Assembly (NCBI RefSeq): GCF_001748245.1
Contig: NZ_BDFO01000001.1
Span: 498,828 to 562,827 of the forward strand
Length of the DNA stretch: 64,000 nucleotides
Direction: 5' to 3'
Origin: Oligoflexus tunisiensis
Lineage (GTDB): Bacteria; Bdellovibrionota_B; Oligoflexia; Oligoflexales; Oligoflexaceae
The notes under the pieces are model-generated. The model did not search any database, was not told where the DNA came from, and worked only from the letters and a program-made list of their open reading frames with translations. This document shows positions 9,894-18,651 of the stretch, piece after piece; the stretch's first letter is position 1; each line of letters starts with the position of its first letter. Made by a program: the position numbers and the translations under genes.

Positions 9894-9936
9894 TGTAACA
9901 ATTGATTTTTTCTCGCTCTTTTGCACTTCAGACCCC

Positions 9937-9958
9937 TTACCATACAAAAGCATGGTAA
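9937..9958. promoter_or_regulatory. palindromic operator candidate (SOS/LexA box?) upstream of imuA
   Basis: A perfect inverted repeat, TTACCAT - 8 bp - ATGGTAA, lies 44 bp upstream of the imuA ATG and about 110 bp before the divergent CHASE2-SpoIIE gene. The half-site geometry (CCAT-N8-ATGG) has the spacing of the Escherichia coli LexA box (CTGT-N8-ACAG). imuA cassettes are classically LexA-controlled and a lexA gene is present at 17954. Assignment to LexA is inference. Confidence 0.5.
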
Positions 9959-10067
9959 CCAGGTCCCGGACGCTTCGTCAACTCCGCCCGAATATGTCAT
10001 CCCCTGGAGTGAGGGGGCTTTCACCGATTTCCCTAACTTAATTATCAAGACTGGCGCGGGTTTGCCG

Positions 10068-12152
10068 ATGCATAGGGCAGAACCATGGAGGAGCGGTTTG
10101 CAGGAACCGACCAAAAATACCAGCAACTCTCAGCACGGGCAAAACTCGCAGAGGCTCTTCGTGCTCGCGTGGCTGTTTTGGGTTTTGCTCCTGCAGCTCA
10201 TTGGCCCGACCGCCGTGCATGACTCGATTCAAACCTATGCGGCGGACCCTGTGCTGTTCCATGTTCGGGAGAAACTGGGCAAGACACCGAAGCTTTCGCC
10301 GCGTTTAAAAATTATGGCGCTCGATGATGGCAGCGTCGAACTTCTGAAGAAAACCGAACTCAGTATCCATGACCTCTCGCTGCTGCTTGGTAACATTGCG
10401 CAGAAAAAACCGCGAGCCATCATCCTCGATAAGGTCTTCTCCCTGGTGCCGGAACAAACCAATGAAGAGGATTTTGAGCGTCTGCGCCAGATCAAGGAGG
10501 CGCCGATCTATACCGGCTCGTGGATCAACCAGAACGCCATTAAACTGCGCTCGGCTTTGGAACTGGAAGAGGAAAAGTACGGTCCCACGCGTTGGCTCAA
10601 ACCCGGCGCTCAGTGGGATGATGTCTTGCGGCATCTGCGCGATGGCAAGGACATGAAGGATACCTCAGGTTTCATTTATGCCTATGAGAAGGCCCTCCAG
10701 GGTGCCTTCAGCGGCGTGGGCCATCTGCGGATCAATACGAGCGGCAGCGTGCAGCCTTTCATTCTTTACAAAACCCATTACCTGCTGCCCCACCTGGCTC
10801 TTTATGCGGCGGATCGCATTGAAGTGGGACGCAATCTGGAAATCAACGGGCAGAAGGTTCCGCTGCGGGACAACGGCAGCGTCTATGTCAATCATCGGCC
10901 TCTGTCGCTCTTCTACGATGTCGCTCACATGCGCAGTCTGCAGTACCCCCTGAAGCGCGCCCGCGAGGGTAAGGAGGAGACGTGGGTCCAGGAAGGGGAT
11001 GTGGTTCTCATCCTCTTCGACTTCTTTACCGGCGCCACCAACTTCATCGAAGGCGCTCCCTTTGGTGACCTGCCGAACGGCATTCTGGTTTCGACGCTGG
11101 TGGACTCGGTTCTGGAAAATCGCTGGCTCAAACCCATGGGCTCGCTTCCCTGGCTGATCTTTTTGGGAACGGTCTTGGGAACGGCCATAGCCCGCTACAC
11201 AGGTCCCATGCAGTACTGGGCCTTCCTCTTCATGATGGCCGCGAGCTGGTTTACGCTCGTGAATTATCTCTTCAGCTATCACAGCATTCTTCTGCCCTGG
11301 GTTCTGCCCTTGATCGGTATGCTCGGTGGCGGGATCATCCAGTATATCTATAACCGGCTCGGCAGTGAGTGGCGGGTGATGGAAGTTGAAAACCAGTTTC
11401 TGCAGGAACGCGCCCGCCGTCTGGAAGAGGAAAAGGCCAAGGTGCAGTTTGCGGAACGCCTGAACCTCGGTCGCGCCGTGCAGGAAATCCTCCTGCCTTC
11501 CCAGGAGGAACAGGTCTTTGGCTCCTTTACCGTTTCCATGAGCTATCTGCCCGCGCAGGAGATGAGCGGGGACTGGATCTATCTTTGGGAAGCCGGCGAC
11601 AATGAACGGCGGCTCTTCCTGGGTGATGTGGTGGGCAAGGGCCCCTCGGCGGCCATCCCCGTTGCCGTGATCATCGGCATCCTTGGTGAATGCCAGGGCC
11701 TGGGCATGTCCATTCACGATACTCTGCAGCGGGTCAACCGGCGGCTCCTCGAACTGTTCGACAAGCAGATCAGCAGCTCGGTCACCGCCATTGCCCTGCA
11801 TAACGATGGGCAGGTGGAACTCTACAATGCCGGATCCCCAGGCTGGTTTTTACGGGAGGGCGGACAGGCCCGTTATATTCCTCTGCGATCCTCCGCCCTG
11901 GGTGTCACTGAAGATAATGTGATCGCCTGCGAAGCGCTCAAGCCGGCTCCGGAAGCCATTCTCTTTACCTTTACCGACGGTTATATGGAAGGCTCTCGCG
12001 CGTTCAAGCGCCTGATCCAGCGTGTGGACCAGATGCCGGAAGCCCCCTTGGTGATCGACAGCCTGCAGTCAGTCCTGGATGAAGTCGGCAAGGACTTCCG
12101 TTTGGAAGATGATCGCTCCCTGCTCCTCATCAACTGCCAGAAGGCCTCGTGA
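10068..12152 (+). CDS. CHASE2 sensor with SpoIIE-type PP2C phosphatase output
   Basis: 694 aa from the ATG at 10068. The frame opens at 9921 but the extra 49 residues look non-coding and overlap the imuA control region. Order: N-terminal membrane helix (LAWLFWVLLLQLIGP), extracytoplasmic CHASE2 domain (about 50-340), three membrane helices (about 355-440), a coiled-coil linker, then a SpoIIE/PP2C phosphatase domain. The phosphatase metal-binding motifs are visible: SGDWIYLW, LFLGDVVGKGPSAA, TDGYMEGS and EDDRSLLLI. Such proteins usually dephosphorylate an anti-anti-sigma factor in response to an external signal; no such partner is nearby. Confidence 0.85.
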   Translation: MHRAEPWRSGLQEPTKNTSNSQHGQNSQRLFVLAWLFWVLLLQLIGPTAVHDSIQTYAADPVLFHVREKLGKTPKLSPRLKIMALDDGSVELLKKTELSIHDLSLLLGNIAQKKPRAIILDKVFSLVPEQTNEEDFERLRQIKEAPIYTGSWINQNAIKLRSALELEEEKYGPTRWLKPGAQWDDVLRHLRDGKDMKDTSGFIYAYEKALQGAFSGVGHLRINTSGSVQPFILYKTHYLLPHLALYAADRIEVGRNLEINGQKVPLRDNGSVYVNHRPLSLFYDVAHMRSLQYPLKRAREGKEETWVQEGDVVLILFDFFTGATNFIEGAPFGDLPNGILVSTLVDSVLENRWLKPMGSLPWLIFLGTVLGTAIARYTGPMQYWAFLFMMAASWFTLVNYLFSYHSILLPWVLPLIGMLGGGIIQYIYNRLGSEWRVMEVENQFLQERARRLEEEKAKVQFAERLNLGRAVQEILLPSQEEQVFGSFTVSMSYLPAQEMSGDWIYLWEAGDNERRLFLGDVVGKGPSAAIPVAVIIGILGECQGLGMSIHDTLQRVNRRLLELFDKQISSSVTAIALHNDGQVELYNAGSPGWFLREGGQARYIPLRSSALGVTEDNVIACEALKPAPEAILFTFTDGYMEGSRAFKRLIQRVDQMPEAPLVIDSLQSVLDEVGKDFRLEDDRSLLLINCQKAS

Positions 12153-12354
12153 AGACCTTTATAACCGATTGAAATTCCATGTAAAATAAACCGCTTCGCG
12201 CGGGCGAAAATTCTGTCGCAGAATTTGTAGTCTGTGTCAGAAATTATGATAGTACCGCATGCAATCATTATCAGAACTTATGACTGGCATTATCCTTGAA
12301 AGAGGAAAGAGATACGAAATGAGGGTACAACAACTGTTGTGAAGGATGTTTGCC

Positions 12355-12579
12355 ATGCTGATGTCATTGCTGATGACTCTGACTCTGGTCGCTCAAAACG
12401 AGACGAATGATTCCAACGATCAGGCCGTGCAGAGCTTCGCGGATCGATTGAAGGCCAGCCATGAATTGAAAAAGCCGGAGGCTCTGGAGCCCGAGGATGA
12501 AGAAGCGCCAAGCAAGGAGTCGCATGCCACGCGAACCTTTCAGGTGCGCATGACACAAACTGTGGCTCGCCGTCGCTGA
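12355..12579 (+). CDS. small secreted acidic/basic peptide
   Basis: 74 aa from the second ATG, which has GAAGG nine bases upstream; the first ATG (12346) touches that GAAGG. A signal peptide (MLMSLLMTLTLVAQ) is followed by a charged, low-complexity body rich in E and K and a basic tail (TVARRR). Not recognised. An 8-bp hairpin (AAATTCTG/CAGAATTT, 12208-12226) lies in its 200-bp upstream region. Confidence 0.4.
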   Translation: MLMSLLMTLTLVAQNETNDSNDQAVQSFADRLKASHELKKPEALEPEDEEAPSKESHATRTFQVRMTQTVARRR

Positions 12580-12751
12580 ATTTCACGCTTCAGCTGCACT
12601 GCTGCATGGAAACGTGCATGCCTTTCCTCCGAAGGATTCCGCATGCCGCCCTGTCTTTTCAGCTTTCGCAAAAGCGCGACAGTTTTTGATTTACAAATAG
12701 ACAAGTTCGTTCGAGGATGACCACATTTCATGTCATCCAAGGAGAACGAGC

Positions 12752-13906
12752 ATGAAATCTCTTCCCCACGTTTCCTCCCTTATCCTTTTTCTAAGTTTTT
12801 GGTCCTGTGGGCAACCCTCTGGATTGACCCACAACAGTCATGTTCACGAGGCGCCGGATGCGATCAACGCCTATCAACGAATGGGATTGGACACCAAACC
12901 CTATACCGATGTCCGGGCCACAGCGCAAATCAACAGTCCGCAAAAATTCTGGAGCGGATTTTACTGGCCCACCTATCAGGGTGGCATCAGTTACAGGTGG
13001 CAGTATGGGGGCCAGACGGAATCCTATACAGCGTATCTGTATCCGATCCCTTCCTTCCCCGAGTATCAGCAGCTCAGGCCTGAGCAGCTGCAAAGGCTTT
13101 CACCGGCGGAAAAGTATGACGTTTGGGTGAATGATCCGGCCATGACGCTGACCCGTATCGAGCGTCAGAAGGTGATCAACACGGCTCAGAATTATAACAA
13201 TACCATTCCCACCTGGTTTGGCATTTGCGATGGCTGGGCTCTGGCGACTTCGATGGAGGATGAACCGATCCGGATGGTCCGTGCCCAGTCGCCCAGCGGC
13301 CAGATCGTTCCCTTTTATCCCGAAGATATCAAAGCGCTCATGTCCCAGTACTATGCGCACGCGCGCAAACAGTATGTCTCAGCCGGGGGGCGTTGCAACC
13401 GTCCGCAGGTGACCAAGGATGCCAATGGACGCGTGATTGAACCGGAGTGCCGGGATATCAATCCCGCAACTCTTCATCTGGCCATGGATCGCTTTGTGGG
13501 AGACAAGGAGCGCAAGCTGATCATTGACATTTCACGGGATGAGATGGTTTGGAACTACCCGATTTATAACTACCGCATTCAATATAATAATCTGCGCCGG
13601 TTTACGCCCCATCCTTCCTATCCTCATGCGGCGCCTGGAACTCAGTATTTGATCAACGTCAACGCAACGGTTGTCCTGGTGAGCGGGGACCAACCAACGA
13701 CGCAGCTGGTCCCACAACGCGCCTACCTGCAGAAGGTTTGGCAGTATGTGCTCGAGCTGGACGGCAGCTACAACATTATCGGTGGCGAATGGATCACGGA
13801 TGAACATCCCGACTTTGTCTGGATTGTTCAATCGGCTGCCAATGGATCCTCGCGTATCGATTATCAGAACCTCTCCGCTCTCGCCCAGGCCGCACGATCC
13901 TTGTAA
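12752..13906 (+). CDS. transglutaminase-elicitor-like lipoprotein
   Basis: 384 aa. A lipoprotein signal peptide ends at Cys19 (FLSFWSC). The body matches what I know of the bacterial members of the transglutaminase elicitor (Phytophthora GP42-type) family. Features are an upstream WPTYQGGISYRW block, the catalytic Cys block PTWFGICDGWALA (Cys159), a CRDINPATLHLAM block (His242) and IIDISRDEMVWNYP (Asp259, then Trp-Asn-x-Pro). These would form the Cys-His-Asp triad for protein cross-linking or amide hydrolysis. AAGGAG precedes the ATG. The gene is monocistronic and followed by a strong terminator. Function in this organism is unknown; envelope protein cross-linking is one possibility. Confidence 0.68.
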   Translation: MKSLPHVSSLILFLSFWSCGQPSGLTHNSHVHEAPDAINAYQRMGLDTKPYTDVRATAQINSPQKFWSGFYWPTYQGGISYRWQYGGQTESYTAYLYPIPSFPEYQQLRPEQLQRLSPAEKYDVWVNDPAMTLTRIERQKVINTAQNYNNTIPTWFGICDGWALATSMEDEPIRMVRAQSPSGQIVPFYPEDIKALMSQYYAHARKQYVSAGGRCNRPQVTKDANGRVIEPECRDINPATLHLAMDRFVGDKERKLIIDISRDEMVWNYPIYNYRIQYNNLRRFTPHPSYPHAAPGTQYLINVNATVVLVSGDQPTTQLVPQRAYLQKVWQYVLELDGSYNIIGGEWITDEHPDFVWIVQSAANGSSRIDYQNLSALAQAARSL

Positions 13907-13923
13907 TGTTCCGTTCTCGCCGC

Positions 13924-13950
13924 ACAGAGTGATCCACGCGATCACTCTGT
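13924..13950 (+). terminator. intrinsic terminator after the transglutaminase-like gene
   Basis: Perfect 11-bp inverted repeat ACAGAGTGATC / GATCACTCTGT with a five-base loop, 18 bp after the stop codon and followed by a short T-rich stretch (TTTGT). Confidence 0.75.
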
Positions 13951-14088
13951 TTGTATGAAGCAGTCTGCCATGCAACTTCCTCAGCGCATGTTCTTCCCAG
14001 TATTCTACAGCCTTCACTTTTCAGTGGTATTCATCAGCCAGGCATATATTTTGATGGGGCTTTAATAACTCTCATTTGGTGGACATTC

Positions 14089-16473
14089 ATGCAAAAATAC
14101 TTAACAGCCCTGGGCCTGCTCGGCCTGGCCTGGGATATCCAGGCCCAAAATCAACCACTCGAAAAAATGTCGGTCGTTGGAACACGCGTCATCGGTCGCA
14201 GCGCCGACGAAGCAGCTGTGGCGATCGAGATTTATGATGAGGAGCAGCTGGAAAAGACCGGCATTGCCGAAACGGGAAAACTGCTGCAGGCTCTTTCGCC
14301 GAGCTTCAATTTTTCCCAGACCACGGTTTCCGATGGAACGGATTCCGTCCGGCCCGCGACCTTGAAAGGCATGGGACCTGACCAGGTCCTGATTCTGGTG
14401 AATGGCAAACGGCAGCATAGCCAGGCTCTGCTCAATGTGCAGCAGACCGTCGGTCGCGGATCGGCCGGCACCGATATCAACGCCATTCCTGTCTCGGCCA
14501 TCAAGCGGGTCGAGGTCCTGCGCCAGGGCGCTTCCGCACAATACGGATCGGATGCGATCGCCGGTGTCATCAATATCGTTCTCAAGGATGGAAGCAGCGG
14601 CAATCAGGTTCACGTCTATGGGGCCCGCAATTATGAAGGTGACGGCAACACGGCCAAAACCGGAGTCACAGCCCGGACCCTGGTCGGAACCGACAGTTTT
14701 GTCACGCTGAGCGGGGAAATTCAAAAACGCGGCGAAACCAATCGCGCGGAAATCGATCAGCGTTTTGGCCGGCGTACCATGAAGATTGGAGAGTCCGAGG
14801 CTTTGGATGGAGCCGCCTTCCTCAACAGTGAATGGCGCCTCAATGATCGCACCGAATTTTATCTTTTTGGAGGCGTGGCGCAAAGACAAAGCGAATCCGG
14901 TGGATTTTTCCGTGAACCGGACAGTGACCGCAATAATCCCAACATCCATCCCAACGGCACCCTGCCGCTGCTCGTCACGCGCATTGATGATCGTTCGGTG
15001 GCGGCCGGCTTGAGGCGTGAGGTGGGAACCGGCGACCTTGACCTGAGCTATAGCTATGGAGAGAACAGTTTTAATTTCCGTTCCAAAAACTCGATGAATA
15101 TTTCCCTGGGCGATGCCTCACCCACGGAATCAGACGATGGCACCTTGAAATATGCGGATGCCTCCGCCAACCTCGATCTGCGGCAGAGGCTGGTCGAGCA
15201 GAACAACTGGGAGCTGGATTTAACCACAGGGCTGGTCTATCGCCAGGAACGTTATCAGATCATCGCCGGAGATCCTGCCTCCTGGACCTATGGCCCGGCC
15301 AATGACTATTCCCTGGAACTGCTCGGCCCAACGGGGCAGCTGGCACCGGCCGGCATGCAGGGATTTCCCGGTTTTCAGCCGGCCAATGAAGTCGATGCCA
15401 CCCGCTATTCCAGGGCAGCTTTTGTGGATTTGGAATCGCGCGTGGCCCAGAATTTTCTGACAGCCGTGGCGGGACGCTATGAGGATTATGAAAACGTTGG
15501 TTCCTCCACCACGGGACAGCTGTCGCTTCGTTATGATGTGACGCCGCAGCTGGCCTTTCGCGGAACAGTTTCCACCGGCTTCCGTGTTCCCTCCCTGCAG
15601 CAGGTCAATTACAGTTCGCGCAGCACGACCTTTGCCGGTTCGGAACTGACGGAAACCCAGACCGCGCGTCAGGACAGTGCCATCTTCGAAGCTATCGGCC
15701 TGCGTGATCTCAAGAATGAAACCTCCATCAACCAGTCCATCGGCATGTTCGCCAAACCTCTGCCGCGCATGACCGTCTCGGCTGATGTCTATCGCATCCG
15801 GGTGCAGGATCGCATTGTGCTTTCGGAATTCTTGAATGCGGAGCCTGCGGCTGGCTGCACTCCGGATAACAGCAACTGTCCGATCCGGGCTGTCCTGGAA
15901 CCACTCAATGTCGATGCCGCCCAGTTCTTCACCAATGCCATCGACACCGATACCCGGGGTGTGGATCTGCTCGTGGATTATCTGATTCCTTTGAGCCCGG
16001 GCCGGACCGTGAACACACGCCTCGGCTACTATCGCAATCAAACCGAGGTCCTGGACGTCAGAGCCCCGGAGGGCATCGATCCCAATCTTATCTTTGGCCA
16101 GGGACAAATCGTCCTGACCGAGGAAGGTCAGCCGCGGGATCGCATTCAGCTGGCGGGGGAATACAACCAGGCACGCTTCAATGCAGGCGCGCAGCTGAAC
16201 TACTATGGAGAAGTTTCAGGCGCCGGCTTTGGTGGCTACAAGCAAACCTATGATGGGAAATGGATCACCGATGTGCACTCCGGTTATGCCTTCCCCGCCG
16301 GCATTCGCCTGGATGTGGGAGCGCAGAATGTTTTTAATATCTATCCTGAAGCCATGAATTCCGATCATCCGGTGCGCACCTATGCAGGCGGCAGTTTCAA
16401 GTATTCCTGGGAAACCACGCCCTTTGGTTTCAAGGGCGGTCTTTATTATTCACGCCTCGCCTGGAATTTCTGA
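14089..16473 (+). CDS. TonB-dependent outer-membrane receptor
   Basis: 794 aa from the ATG at 14089 (signal peptide MQKYLTALGLLGLAWDIQAQ); the frame extends upstream but only through non-signal sequence. The plug domain is clear: SVVGTRVIGRSADEAA, then LKGMGPDQVLILVNGKR, GRGSAGTDINAIP and VEVLRQGASAQYGSDAIAG. A beta-barrel of about 640 residues follows, ending in an aromatic terminal residue (YYSRLAWNF), the usual signal for outer-membrane assembly. This plug type is common in receptors for iron complexes and other large nutrients; the substrate cannot be named. The last 24 bases overlap the convergent histidine kinase. Confidence 0.9.
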   Translation: MQKYLTALGLLGLAWDIQAQNQPLEKMSVVGTRVIGRSADEAAVAIEIYDEEQLEKTGIAETGKLLQALSPSFNFSQTTVSDGTDSVRPATLKGMGPDQVLILVNGKRQHSQALLNVQQTVGRGSAGTDINAIPVSAIKRVEVLRQGASAQYGSDAIAGVINIVLKDGSSGNQVHVYGARNYEGDGNTAKTGVTARTLVGTDSFVTLSGEIQKRGETNRAEIDQRFGRRTMKIGESEALDGAAFLNSEWRLNDRTEFYLFGGVAQRQSESGGFFREPDSDRNNPNIHPNGTLPLLVTRIDDRSVAAGLRREVGTGDLDLSYSYGENSFNFRSKNSMNISLGDASPTESDDGTLKYADASANLDLRQRLVEQNNWELDLTTGLVYRQERYQIIAGDPASWTYGPANDYSLELLGPTGQLAPAGMQGFPGFQPANEVDATRYSRAAFVDLESRVAQNFLTAVAGRYEDYENVGSSTTGQLSLRYDVTPQLAFRGTVSTGFRVPSLQQVNYSSRSTTFAGSELTETQTARQDSAIFEAIGLRDLKNETSINQSIGMFAKPLPRMTVSADVYRIRVQDRIVLSEFLNAEPAAGCTPDNSNCPIRAVLEPLNVDAAQFFTNAIDTDTRGVDLLVDYLIPLSPGRTVNTRLGYYRNQTEVLDVRAPEGIDPNLIFGQGQIVLTEEGQPRDRIQLAGEYNQARFNAGAQLNYYGEVSGAGFGGYKQTYDGKWITDVHSGYAFPAGIRLDVGAQNVFNIYPEAMNSDHPVRTYAGGSFKYSWETTPFGFKGGLYYSRLAWNF

Positions 16474-17781
16474 AGCGGGTTGGACCAAAGGCAGTTCCAT
16501 CTTAAAGGTGGTGAACCGTGCGGATGTGTCGAGCCATAGATGACCCTGATGCTGCTCGACGATCCCTTTGGCAATGCTGAGCCCCAGGCCCATGCCTTTG
16601 CCGATGGGCTTGGTGGAAAAGAAGGGTTGGAAGAGTCGTTCCTTCTGCTGTGCTGTCAGCCCGGGACCGCTGTCGGCCACGATAAAGACCACGCGTTCCT
16701 TGTCATGGGCGGTCCAGACCCGGACCCAGCGTTCCGAAGCTGTGACCACCGCATCATGGGCATTGGACAGAAGATTCAAAAGAGCCTGCGCGATCTGCGA
16801 CTGATGACAGGAAATCATGAGGGAGTCGGTTCCATTGCGGTCCACTGTCAGCTCGATGCCGTGATGCTGAAACTTCTGCCGGCACAGGGTATCGGTGTGA
16901 GCGAGAATGTCCCGAACACTGCAGTTCTGGAAAGGGTCCCGGGCGCCATCACCCGAGATCAGCAGAAGACTCTGCACAATCTGCGAGATGCGACCGGAGC
17001 CTCGCTCCAGATTCTGCAGCGATTCGGCCAGCTCGGTCGCGCTCAGCTTTTCCTTTTGCGCCCGGGCTTTCAGGGTATAAAGCTGGGCCACAATGATGGA
17101 AAGAGGATTATTGATTTCATGGGCGATGCCGCCCGCCATCTCACCGAGCGCCTGCATTCTTGAATTCTGCACGAGAGCCGACTGCTGACGTTCGATTGTA
17201 TTCTTGGCCTGCTGCAGGTGGATGCCTGCGGCGACCATTTCATTTTGAATTTCCAGAAAACGCATCCGCAGAAAGTCGAGGATCAGATAAAGGAAAAGAA
17301 AGGAGCCGTTGAGGATGGTCAGGCGCATGGCTGTGATCATCCACTCGGGCTGCACCCGGTTCAGCCGGAATACATCATAATTCTGCCATTCCAAAATATT
17401 CCAAAGGATCGGCCCCAAAAAGACCGCCGCCCATTCGATTCCGCGCTGCGGACGCAGGAGAATGATCTGACATAAAAAGGCGCTCAAGGCAATGAGCTGC
17501 ACGAAAGCCTGTTCCCCGAGGAGATTGGCGAAGGTGAAAAACGTGAGGTTTTGCAGAGCAATCAGGAGCGCCTTGAGACGGGACTCCGTTTTGCGTTCGA
17601 GGTGCCACAGGATCAGATGCATGGGAATCACAAAAGCCAGCAGCACCAGCAGTTCCTGATGGCGTTGGCCGAGCAGGAGGATCAGGGCGAATAGCGAATC
17701 CATGACCGTCAGCGTCCGTCTGATACTTCGGATCTGGCGTCGGTTGGCTCCCGCCTCGGATTTTTTTACTTGCTGCAGCAT
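16450..17781 (-). CDS. membrane histidine kinase
   Basis: 443 aa from the ATG at 17781; a TTG six bases upstream would add two residues. Residues about 25-190 hold roughly six membrane helices with no large extracytoplasmic loop, so it probably senses within the membrane. A coiled coil is followed by the phosphorylated His in MAGGIAHEINNPLS, the N-box NLLSNAHDAVV, G1 DSGPGL, F-box LFQPFFSTKP and G2 GMGLGLS. No cognate response regulator is adjacent. Its 3' end overlaps the convergent receptor gene by 24 bp. Confidence 0.88.
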   Translation of the reverse strand: MLQQVKKSEAGANRRQIRSIRRTLTVMDSLFALILLLGQRHQELLVLLAFVIPMHLILWHLERKTESRLKALLIALQNLTFFTFANLLGEQAFVQLIALSAFLCQIILLRPQRGIEWAAVFLGPILWNILEWQNYDVFRLNRVQPEWMITAMRLTILNGSFLFLYLILDFLRMRFLEIQNEMVAAGIHLQQAKNTIERQQSALVQNSRMQALGEMAGGIAHEINNPLSIIVAQLYTLKARAQKEKLSATELAESLQNLERGSGRISQIVQSLLLISGDGARDPFQNCSVRDILAHTDTLCRQKFQHHGIELTVDRNGTDSLMISCHQSQIAQALLNLLSNAHDAVVTASERWVRVWTAHDKERVVFIVADSGPGLTAQQKERLFQPFFSTKPIGKGMGLGLSIAKGIVEQHQGHLWLDTSARFTTFKMELPLVQPASEIPGEA

Positions 17782-17876
17782 GGTCAACGTGCCCGCCTTG
17801 CCCTACCTACGGGTTGCGCGCGTATCCTAGCCGCTGAGAAAGAATATGTAAACAGGATCAGGAGGGAGAGGACGTC

Positions 17877-17914
17877 GAGTTATCGCCAGAAATCGGGTCA
17901 CTGGCGATAAACTC
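17877..17914. promoter_or_regulatory. long inverted repeat upstream of the histidine kinase
   Basis: Perfect 10-bp arms TTATCGCCAG / CTGGCGATAA around an 11-bp loop, extended to 13 bp with one bulged base (GAG...CTC). It lies about 100 bp before the kinase ATG and 40 bp beyond the lexA stop. It has no T-tract on either strand, so an operator is as likely as a terminator. Confidence 0.45.
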
Positions 17915-17934
17915 AGGGGCTGAATATTGTCAGT

Positions 17935-17951
17935 ATGGCGGGTTTCGCCAT
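17935..17951 (-). terminator. possible weak terminator after lexA
   Basis: ATGGCG / CGCCAT hairpin with a five-base loop beginning two bases after the lexA stop. The stem is short and the downstream T-tract is poor, so this is a tentative call. Confidence 0.3.
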
Positions 17952-17953
17952 TA

Positions 17954-18625
17954 TCAGTTCAATTCGAGGAGGGTACGTTGCAGGGCCACTACCCGGCCGA
18001 GGACGGCGAAGGGCTCTTCATCCGCATAGATTTCATTGAAATCAGGGTTTTCCGGCTTCAGGTACCAGCCGCGGCGGCCGTCAAGACAGAGGCGTTTCAC
18101 CGTTGCATTCTCGCCCACCTGGGCGACGACGATGGTGCCATGCGGAGCGTCCTGCTGCTGCTGAATCACCAGCCAGTCGCCATCGAGGATGCCGGCGTGC
18201 AGCATGCTCAGACCTTTGGCCTGCAGGGCAAAAAGATTTTCCTGCGTCACGGAGCGGGGCAGAAGACTGCTCGAAACCCGAATATAACCAGAGTGATCTT
18301 CAATCGCTTCGATGGGCACACCGGCGGGCACCTTGCCGAGGCAGGGCACAAGAAAGGAATCGCCCATGTCGCCAGGAGCCGCGAGTTTCACACCGTAAAA
18401 CGCCTTGCCCTTGTCGGACAGGGTCAGGGAACGTGCGGCCTGTTTCATGGGGGTGGTGATAAACCCTTTTTTCCGCAGCGAGGCAATCACATCCTGAGCG
18501 GAACCAACAGCTTTATAACCCATAAAGTCACAGAGTTCACGAAGCGTCGGCGCATAGCCCACGCGTTCGGTGTGCGATTTTATAAACTCGAAAGCTTTGA
18601 GCTGGCGTGGAGTCAAGTTCTGCAT
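17954..18625 (-). CDS. lexA: LexA, SOS-response repressor and self-cleaving protease
   Basis: 223 aa. N-terminal LexA winged helix (LTPRQLKAFEFIKSHT ... APTLRELCDFMGYKAVGSAQ). The C-terminal S24 peptidase domain has the cleavage site Ala101-Gly102 (KVPAGVP), catalytic Ser140 (KGLSMLHAGILDGD) and Lys177 (ENATVKRL). The Ser-Lys spacing of 37 equals that of E. coli LexA. The ATG at 18625 has GAAAGG eight bases upstream; a GTG three codons earlier overlaps that site. It lies 26 bp behind the M48 peptidase gene on the same strand, so it may be transcribed with it. It probably controls the imuA cassette. Confidence 0.93.
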   Translation of the reverse strand: MQNLTPRQLKAFEFIKSHTERVGYAPTLRELCDFMGYKAVGSAQDVIASLRKKGFITTPMKQAARSLTLSDKGKAFYGVKLAAPGDMGDSFLVPCLGKVPAGVPIEAIEDHSGYIRVSSSLLPRSVTQENLFALQAKGLSMLHAGILDGDWLVIQQQQDAPHGTIVVAQVGENATVKRLCLDGRRGWYLKPENPDFNEIYADEEPFAVLGRVVALQRTLLELN

Positions 18626-18651
18626 AAGCTGCACCTTTCAGAGTCAATTCG

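Noticed and set aside
10665..11801. 378-codon minus-strand frame inside the CHASE2-SpoIIE gene
   Set aside because: Antisense of conserved phosphatase motifs, so it cannot be an independent gene.
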